Below are positions 17,016 to 21,943 of a DNA stretch of 21,943 bases, piece after piece. Location: assembly GCA_964248625.1 (NCBI GenBank), contig CAXTZG010000061.1, positions 1-21,943 on the forward strand, written 5' to 3'. Below the pieces are notes generated by a model. That model ran no database searches. It had not been told where the DNA came from and was given only the letters and a program-made list of their open reading frames with translations. This stretch comes from Lichenicola sp964248625 (lineage in GTDB: Bacteria > Pseudomonadota > Alphaproteobacteria > Acetobacterales > Acetobacteraceae). The first letter of the stretch is position 1. Each line of letters opens with the position of its first letter. Position numbers and translations under genes: made by a program.

Positions 17016-18896
17016 CTAGGCCGCCTCGCCCCCGACCGGGACCGGTTGGTCCGCCTCGAGCTCGTCGATGAAGCCCGAGATGACATCGAGGCCCTTGCGC
17101 CAGAAGGCGGGATCGGTGGCATCGAGGCCGAACGGCGCCAGCAGCTCGCGGTGCCGCAGGGTGCCGCCGGCGCGCAGCATCTCGACGTATTTCTGCTCGA
17201 ACCCGGGATGGCCGCTCGCGAACACGCCGTAAAGCGCGTTCACCAGGCAGTCGCCGAACGCATAGGCATAGACGTAGAACGGCGAGTGCACGAAGTGCGG
17301 CACATAGGCCCAGAACACGTCGTACTCCGGCGTGAAGCTGAAGGCCGGGCCCAGGCTCTCGGTCTGCACCTGGCGCCAGAGCTCGCCGATCCGCTCGGGC
17401 AGCAGCTCGCCGCCGCGACGCTCGTCATGCAGCAGCGTCTCGAAGCGGTAGAAGGCGACCTGGCGCACCACCGTGTTCAGCATGTCCTCGACCTTGCCGG
17501 CCAGCATCCGCCGCCGGCGCGCGGGATCGGTCTCGGCATCGAGCAGCGCGCGGAAGCACAGCATCTCGCCGAACACGCTGGCGGTCTCGGCCAGCGTCAA
17601 CGGCGTCGAGCTCATCAGGTAGCCCTGCTCGGCCGCCAGCACCTGGTGGATGCCGTGTCCCAGCTCGTGCGCCAGCGTCATCACGTCGCGGGTGCGGCCG
17701 TGGAAGTTCATCAAGATATAGGGATGCGCCGCCGGCACGGTGGGATGCGCGAACGCGCCGCCCGCCTTGCCCGGACGCGGCGCCGCGTCGATCCAGGACC
17801 GCTCGAAGAAGCGCGCCGCGACCTCGCCCAGCGACGGCTCGAAGCCCGTGTAGGCGCGGAGCACGCGGGTGCGCGCCTCGTCCCAGCCGACGACGCCGTC
17901 CTCGTCCGACGGCAGCGGCGCGTTGCGGTCCCAGTGCTGCAGCGTCTCCAGACCGAGCCAGCGCGCCTTCAGGGCGTAGTAGCGGTGCGACAAGCGCGCG
18001 TAGTCGGAAGTGACGGCGGTGACAAGCGCGTCCACCACCTCGTCCTCGACCATGTTGCCGCGGTTGCGGGCGCTGCCGGGACGCGGATAGTGGCGCAGCC
18101 CGTCGCCGATCTCCTTGTCCTTGGCGAGCGTGTTGGTGATCAGCGAGAACAGCCGGACATTGCGGGTGAAGGTCTCGCCGATCGCGCGCGCGGCCCGCTC
18201 GCGCACCGCGCGGTCGCGGTCGGACAGCTTGTTGAGCGCGTCGCCCACGGTGAGCGAGGCGCCGTCCAGCTCGACCCGGAGCTGCGCCATGGTCTCGTCG
18301 AACAGCCGGCTCCAGGCGCTGGCGCCGGTCACCGACTTCTCGTGCAGGACGCGCTCGACCTCCTCGCTCAGCTGGTGCGGCCGGAACACGCGCAGATCGC
18401 GCAGGAACGGCGCCCAGCGCGCGAGGTCCTCGTGCTCCAGCAGCCGCTCGACGCGGTCGTCGTCGAGCTGGTTGAGCTCGAGGGTGAAGAAGATCAGGTG
18501 CGACGAGATCTGCGTCACCCGCTCGTTGATGCCCTGGTAGAAGCGGCCGATCGCCGGGTCGTCGGAATCACCTGCGAACAGCAGCCCGGCATAGGAGGCG
18601 GCGCGGCCGAGCAGCGCGTCGATGCGCTCGTACTCCTCGATCAGACCAGCCACCGCGGCGCCGCCCAGGGCCGGCAGCCGTCCGGCATAATGCGCGGCGA
18701 AGGCCTGCGCGGCGGCCTCCGCCTCGTCCAGATCACGCTGCAGCTCCTGGCTGTCCTGGCCCGGATACAGGTCCGACAGATCCCAGCTCGGCAGGTCGGC
18801 GTGCGCGGATGGCGTCCTGGAGGCTGCAGAAGAGCCCGCGACCTCGCGGTCCCGCGGCAAGGACAGGCTGTCGGCGGACCTGGTGGAGGAAGGCAT
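17016..18896 (-). CDS. pepF: M3-family oligoendopeptidase (PepF/M3B)
   Basis: 626 residues, close to the usual 600. Zinc-dependent PepF enzymes cut short peptides in the cytoplasm and in some bacteria clear cleaved signal peptides. The catalytic motif HELGH is at 410-414, preceded by PYILMNFHGRTRDVMTLA, and the third zinc ligand is Glu437 in LTLAETASVFGE. The substrate-side segment YVPHFVHSPFYVYAYAFG follows near 530. The N-terminal region WDLSDLYPG (38-46) is the normal family start, so the first 35 Ser/Arg-rich residues are an extra leader. The ATG at 18896 is chosen because the open frame upstream is unconserved; AGGA lies 11 nt before it. It is the first gene of a tight pair with the UbiB-like kinase. 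Assignment to the M3B group is firm. Confidence 0.93.
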   Translation of the reverse strand: MPSSTRSADSLSLPRDREVAGSSAASRTPSAHADLPSWDLSDLYPGQDSQELQRDLDEAEAAAQAFAAHYAGRLPALGGAAVAGLIEEYERIDALLGRAASYAGLLFAGDSDDPAIGRFYQGINERVTQISSHLIFFTLELNQLDDDRVERLLEHEDLARWAPFLRDLRVFRPHQLSEEVERVLHEKSVTGASAWSRLFDETMAQLRVELDGASLTVGDALNKLSDRDRAVRERAARAIGETFTRNVRLFSLITNTLAKDKEIGDGLRHYPRPGSARNRGNMVEDEVVDALVTAVTSDYARLSHRYYALKARWLGLETLQHWDRNAPLPSDEDGVVGWDEARTRVLRAYTGFEPSLGEVAARFFERSWIDAAPRPGKAGGAFAHPTVPAAHPYILMNFHGRTRDVMTLAHELGHGIHQVLAAEQGYLMSSTPLTLAETASVFGEMLCFRALLDAETDPARRRRMLAGKVEDMLNTVVRQVAFYRFETLLHDERRGGELLPERIGELWRQVQTESLGPAFSFTPEYDVFWAYVPHFVHSPFYVYAYAFGDCLVNALYGVFASGHPGFEQKYVEMLRAGGTLRHRELLAPFGLDATDPAFWRKGLDVISGFIDELEADQPVPVGGEAA

Positions 18897-19355
18897 GGGC
18901 GGCGTTGTCCTGTTCGATTTGGTCGACGTGTCATTTGTGGTCGCCCGGCTGCACATCAAAGGGCGCGCGGCCCGCGGCCGGTCGGTTCTGCCGGTATCGC
19001 GGCGGCGGCCGGTGCCGGCCTCGACCGTCGCCGTCCGGACGCCGGCGCCGGGACCGCCCGTCGCAGCGCCTGGCGTCCCGCGCGCCGTTGGGTGTGGCGG
19101 GTTCTGCTGGCCGGTCCAATGATCGGGGCGCGACCGGTATCGCATGACCGCCTGCCGGGCTGTCTGCTCGCCGATGGCCCGGCGAAGGGTCCTCGCCGAC
19201 CGTCCCGATTGCCGGCATCGGTTCCGGGATCGCGCCGCGGCCCGGCATGTCGGGCATGACAGGCCTACAGGCGCACGAGCCAGCCTGTCGGCGCTGCCGC
19301 CAGACCGGCAGGCGGCGAGCCGTCAGCAGAATCCCGGTCGCGTCGCCGCCTCGGC
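18897..19355. other. 459-nt intergenic region between CDF transporter and pepF
   Basis: No reading frame here looks coding on either strand: the open frames are Arg/Pro/Ala-rich and without family motifs. It must contain the end of the CDF transcript and the pepF promoter (minus strand); the patch 18920-18960 (TTTGATGTG... ACAAATGAC on the minus strand) is AT-richer and is the best place for that promoter, but no good -35/-10 pair is seen. Around 19167-19199 CTCGCCGA occurs twice, flanking CGGCGA at 19180-19185, so two mutually exclusive 6-bp hairpins are possible. A small GC stem also lies near 19295-19316, close to the CDF stop. Confidence 0.5.
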
Positions 19356-20255
19356 TCACAGCATCAGCACGTCCTGGCGCGGATGGTGCGGCTTGGCCTT
19401 GTAGCCGGGCTCGACATGGATGCTGATCACCGCCTCGCCGACGGTCTCGCGGATCGCGCGCTCGATGTGGTCGCAGATGACATGGGCGGCATCCACCGTC
19501 ATCTCGCTCGGCACCACGAGATGGAAATCCACGAAGGTCATGCGTCCTGCGATCCGCAGCCTGACGTCGTGCGCCTGGATGGCGCCTGTGCCGCCGCGTG
19601 CGATGGCGCCGCGCACGATGTCGACCTCGCCCAGATCCTGCACCTCGTCCATCAGCCCGCCGACGGAGTCGCGCAGCACGCCGTAGCCGGCGCGCAGGAT
19701 GTTGAGCGCCACCACGCCCGCCACCGCGGGATCGAGCCACAGCCACCCGGTCAGCGGCACCAGCCCGAAGCCCGCCAGCACCGCCACGGTGGTCCAGACA
19801 TCGGTCATCACGTGCCGGCCGCCGGCGGTCAAGGCGGGCGACCGGGACCGCCTGCCCTCGCGCAGCAGCACCAGCGCCCAGACCAGGTTGACCAGACCGG
19901 CGGCGGCATTCACGGCAATGCCGAGCAGCGGCGCGCGCACCGGCGCCGGATGGTCCAGCGCCTGCCAGGCGGCGCCGGCGATCATGAAGGCGGTGGCCAG
20001 CACCAGGCCGCCCTCGACGATGGCGCTCAGATACTCCGCCTTGTAGTGGCCGTAGCGGTGGTTGGAGTCGGCCGGCCGGGCGCTGTACCAGAGCGCGAAC
20101 AGGGCGGCCAGCGCGGTGGCCACGTTGATCACCGTCTCGAGCGCGTCGGAATACAGCGCCACGCTGCCGGTGAGCCGGTAAGCGCCCGCCTTCATCGCCA
20201 GCACGATCACGCTGACGACGAGGCTGGTCCAGGCGATCGCCAGGGTGCGGCTCAA
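19356..20255 (-). CDS. Cation diffusion facilitator (CDF) metal-ion transporter
   Basis: 299 residues, typical for FieF-like CDF exporters, which swap divalent metal ions for protons across the inner membrane as dimers. Hydrophobic segments lie near 8-26, 30-58, 78-100, 108-132, 152-170 and 174-190. A cytoplasmic domain (about 205-290) contains AHDVRLRIAGRMTFVDFHLV and AVISIHVEP. The linker site DSNHRYGH keeps Asp63, His66 and His70, like site B of YiiP/FieF. In the transport site His148 and Asp152 are present, as is Asp37, but the residue four after Asp37 is Thr41 instead of Asp; Glu40 and Asn44 are near. The metal is therefore uncertain. The TTG at 20255 is taken as start because the frame begins there with the conserved first helix; a GGGA lies about 10 nt upstream. 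Confidence 0.9.
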   Translation of the reverse strand: MSRTLAIAWTSLVVSVIVLAMKAGAYRLTGSVALYSDALETVINVATALAALFALWYSARPADSNHRYGHYKAEYLSAIVEGGLVLATAFMIAGAAWQALDHPAPVRAPLLGIAVNAAAGLVNLVWALVLLREGRRSRSPALTAGGRHVMTDVWTTVAVLAGFGLVPLTGWLWLDPAVAGVVALNILRAGYGVLRDSVGGLMDEVQDLGEVDIVRGAIARGGTGAIQAHDVRLRIAGRMTFVDFHLVVPSEMTVDAAHVICDHIERAIRETVGEAVISIHVEPGYKAKPHHPRQDVLML

Positions 20256-20657
20256 CCGCGCGCGTCCCGACCCGGCCGCGGCTGCGCCCGGCAGATGTCA
20301 CGGCATGCCGCGCGGCCGTCGAGGCCGGAGCGGGACCCGGCGTCCGACCGCGAGTGCCGCGATACCCGGATCAGGGTGCGCCTCGTCCCGGGCCTGCACG
20401 ACACCGCCATCAGCAGGCCCGGCCTGCCGATGCCGAGCGGCCCGGACTCCGCGGCGACGCCGTGCGCGACATCGGACGCGTCGCGACGAGGATCCGGTCC
20501 CGGCCGCGGACATGCCCGGCCTGAAGCCGGGGGATGTCGGCAGGAGGTGCCGGCCCCGACACGGCGCCTGTCGCCTCATGATCGCTCATCGCCGCTCCGG
20601 TAACGACCTGCCCGCCCCGAGCCTAGCAGCCACGGCGCCGACCGACGAGCCGGCCGC
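20256..20657. other. 402-nt intergenic region between DUF1176 gene and CDF transporter
   Basis: No convincing gene on either strand; open frames are rich in Arg, Pro and Ala and lack motifs. A two-part stem-loop is at 20509-20538: GACAT pairs with ATGTC, then after a 1x2 internal loop CCCGGC pairs with GCCGGG around a CTGAA loop. It is about 120 nt downstream of the DUF1176 stop and lacks a U-run. A 10-bp palindrome CGGCATGCCG lies at 20301-20310, about 50 nt upstream of the CDF start. No promoter could be chosen. Confidence 0.5.
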
Positions 20658-21737
20658 TCATGGGCGGGTGCGGTAGATGACCGGCCAGTCCTCTGGCCCG
20701 AGGCCGCGACAGGCGGTCATCAGCCGGGCCAGGGCCAGGCGGAAGCGGGTTCCGTCCCACCGATAGCTGCGCAGGTCGCCGCAGTCGCCGAGCCCCCGGC
20801 TCGGCTCGATGGCCGTGATCTCGTTGCCGTCCGCGCCCGTCTCGGCATTCACCAGGATGCCGGGCGGATGCAGCGCCATCTGCGACAGCGTCGTGAAGCC
20901 GGCCGGGCTGGCGCGTTCGCCATCGGGACCGGCCAGCACGAACAGGGTGGAGCGGTCGAAGTTGCCGCTGCCGCAGGGGATCTGCCAAAGGCTGACGGTG
21001 CGCGACAGGCGCCACGCGCCGGTGTCGGTCGCCGGGTCGTCGGCATCCTGCCGGCGGCAGGCGCGGACGCTTGGCAACGCCGCCACCGCGAGCGGAACCC
21101 GGTGCCGGTCGATCGGCCCGCCGTCGCCGGGGGACACGGCCGGCATCGCCGGCAACGGCTCGGGCAGGCGGCGCTGTCGCTCCTCGATCCAGTCGAGCGC
21201 GGCACCGGCGTCGGCCAGGCCGATGCTGCCGAGGACGGTCGCGCGCGCGCCCGGATGCGACGCCGGCTGCGTCAGGGTCAGGCGTCCGCCGCTGCGCAGG
21301 GACGGCAGCAGCGCCGTCACCTCGCCCGCCGTCAGCCCGCCGCGCGACGTGCCGTCCTCGGCCGGATGCAGCCGGACGCTCACCGCCGGTCCGCGCCGGG
21401 CCGCCTGCAGGCGGAGGCTGTCGGGACGAGGCGACCCGTCGGGCCGGAGCACCAGCGTCACCGCGAACGGCGCGCCCCGCGGCCGGGACAGGAGCAGGGC
21501 AGCGGGGGTGTCGCCGGCGCCGAAGCCGTCCGCGATGCAGTCGAGCTGGTTGTCGCAGGCGGCGAGCCAGTCGCCGAAGCGATGCGACGGCTCGTCATGC
21601 GCCGGGGCGGCGGCGGCAGAGGGCTGCGCAGGCAGCGCTGCCGTCAGCATCAGGCCGGCGACCAGGAGCCGGAAACAGCTAGCCGTCAGGATGCCGCCTC
21701 CAGGCCCGCGCAGCCAGCCGCCGCCGGGCAGGATCAT
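20658..21737 (-). CDS. DUF1176 domain protein, predicted exported
   Basis: About 359 residues from the ATG at 21737; a GTG at 21761 would add eight. The N-terminus is a likely Sec signal peptide: a short Arg-containing region, the hydrophobic stretch FRLLVAGLMLTAALPA and a small-residue site at SAAAA, so the mature protein is probably periplasmic. The body fits DUF1176, a proteobacterial family of unknown function: RFGDWLAACDNQLDCIADG just after the signal, LLLSRPRGAPFAVTLVL, then DCGDLRSYRWDGTRFRLA and MTACRGLGPEDWPVIYRT at the end. Cysteines in CDNQLDC, RACRRQ, PCGSG, DCGD and TACRG suggest disulfides. It is followed, after 402 nt, by the CDF gene on the same strand. Not linked to any pathway here. 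Confidence 0.8.
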   Translation of the reverse strand: MILPGGGWLRGPGGGILTASCFRLLVAGLMLTAALPAQPSAAAAPAHDEPSHRFGDWLAACDNQLDCIADGFGAGDTPAALLLSRPRGAPFAVTLVLRPDGSPRPDSLRLQAARRGPAVSVRLHPAEDGTSRGGLTAGEVTALLPSLRSGGRLTLTQPASHPGARATVLGSIGLADAGAALDWIEERQRRLPEPLPAMPAVSPGDGGPIDRHRVPLAVAALPSVRACRRQDADDPATDTGAWRLSRTVSLWQIPCGSGNFDRSTLFVLAGPDGERASPAGFTTLSQMALHPPGILVNAETGADGNEITAIEPSRGLGDCGDLRSYRWDGTRFRLALARLMTACRGLGPEDWPVIYRTRP

Positions 21738-21943
21738 GCCCAACCGTACGGCTGCGAACACCGGGAAACCGATCCATTACGGCAGCCGGACCGCGTCATC
21801 GCAGCGCCGGCCAGGGCGGCTGTCTGCCCCCTACGGCGACCTGAGAGATCGCGACTGGCCTCCTGCCGGATGCCCCAGACCCTGCAGGCGGACGGACAGG
21901 AGACGCCACGGCAGTCATCGATGGTTCCGGACAGGAGGCCCAT
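21738..21943. other. Right-edge region upstream of the DUF1176 gene
   Basis: 206 nt that should include the DUF1176 promoter. An open frame on the minus strand runs from an ATG at the window edge to 21734, but its composition (Arg/Ser/Cys-rich, no motif) and its overlap with the DUF1176 start speak against a gene. GGACAGGAG occurs twice, at 21894-21902 and 21929-21937. No clear promoter or terminator was found. Confidence 0.4.

Noticed and set aside
18920..18960. TTGATG on the minus strand as a -35 box for pepF
   Set aside because: No acceptable -10 hexamer at 16-18 nt spacing; the best candidates match one or two of six positions.
16512..19259. A 915-residue open frame on the plus strand across pepF and its upstream region
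   Set aside because: It is antisense to pepF and the start of the UbiB-like gene, is Arg/His/Gln-rich and has no motif. The peptidase frame has HELGH and full family similarity.
21734..21943. A 69-codon minus-strand frame with ATG at the window edge
   Set aside because: No motif, atypical Ser/Arg/Cys-rich composition, and it overlaps the start of the DUF1176 gene. A gene reaching in from outside cannot be excluded but is not supported.

Overview
The window is very GC-rich chromosomal DNA from a Gram-negative bacterium, most likely an alphaproteobacterium of the Acetobacteraceae/Rhodospirillales type. This is inferred from protein flavour (MinCDE, a DUF1176 protein, a YihY with a long N-terminal extension, a fused 5-oxoprolinase), codon use and weak Shine-Dalgarno sites; no rRNA or lineage marker is present to prove it. 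I see no transposase, integrase, phage gene, CRISPR array, tRNA or rRNA. This looks like ordinary, densely packed core chromosome, with no clear undescribed multi-gene system.

Left part (1-5212): the 3' end of a TPR-like protein gene (+) meets a convergent pair on the minus strand, a BaiN/YhiN-type flavoprotein and a glutathione S-transferase. The divergent neighbour is a complete minC-minD-minE operon (+) for division-site placement. It has a strong hairpin between minC and minD and a perfect 20-bp palindrome across the minE stop. An FCD-class GntR regulator (-) converges on it.

Middle (5381-12192): an MsbA-like ABC exporter (-) is divergent from a family-4 glycosyltransferase (+). Downstream, on the same strand, is a 1218-residue fused HyuA/HyuB 5-oxoprolinase, which turns 5-oxoproline back into glutamate. 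Its only usable start is a TTG followed at once by a strong hairpin.

Right part (12205-21737): eight genes all lie on the minus strand. In transcription order they are a DUF1176 secreted protein, a CDF metal-ion transporter, an M3 oligoendopeptidase (PepF), an ABC1/UbiB-family atypical kinase, a Ste24-like M48 membrane protease, a YihY/BrkB membrane protein, a cytoplasmic FKBP prolyl isomerase and a GNAT acetyltransferase. PepF/UbiB are 4 nt apart and FKBP/GNAT overlap as TTGA, so at least those pairs are probably translationally coupled. The PepF-to-GNAT stretch (peptidase, UbiB-like kinase, membrane protease, membrane protein, foldase) is the closest thing here to a functional neighbourhood, possibly membrane-protein quality control, but this is inference only.

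The most checkable oddities are the intercistronic min hairpin, the 5-oxoprolinase start, changed metal-site residues in the GntR regulator and the CDF transporter, and a KVAQ (not KxGQ) motif in the UbiB-like protein.
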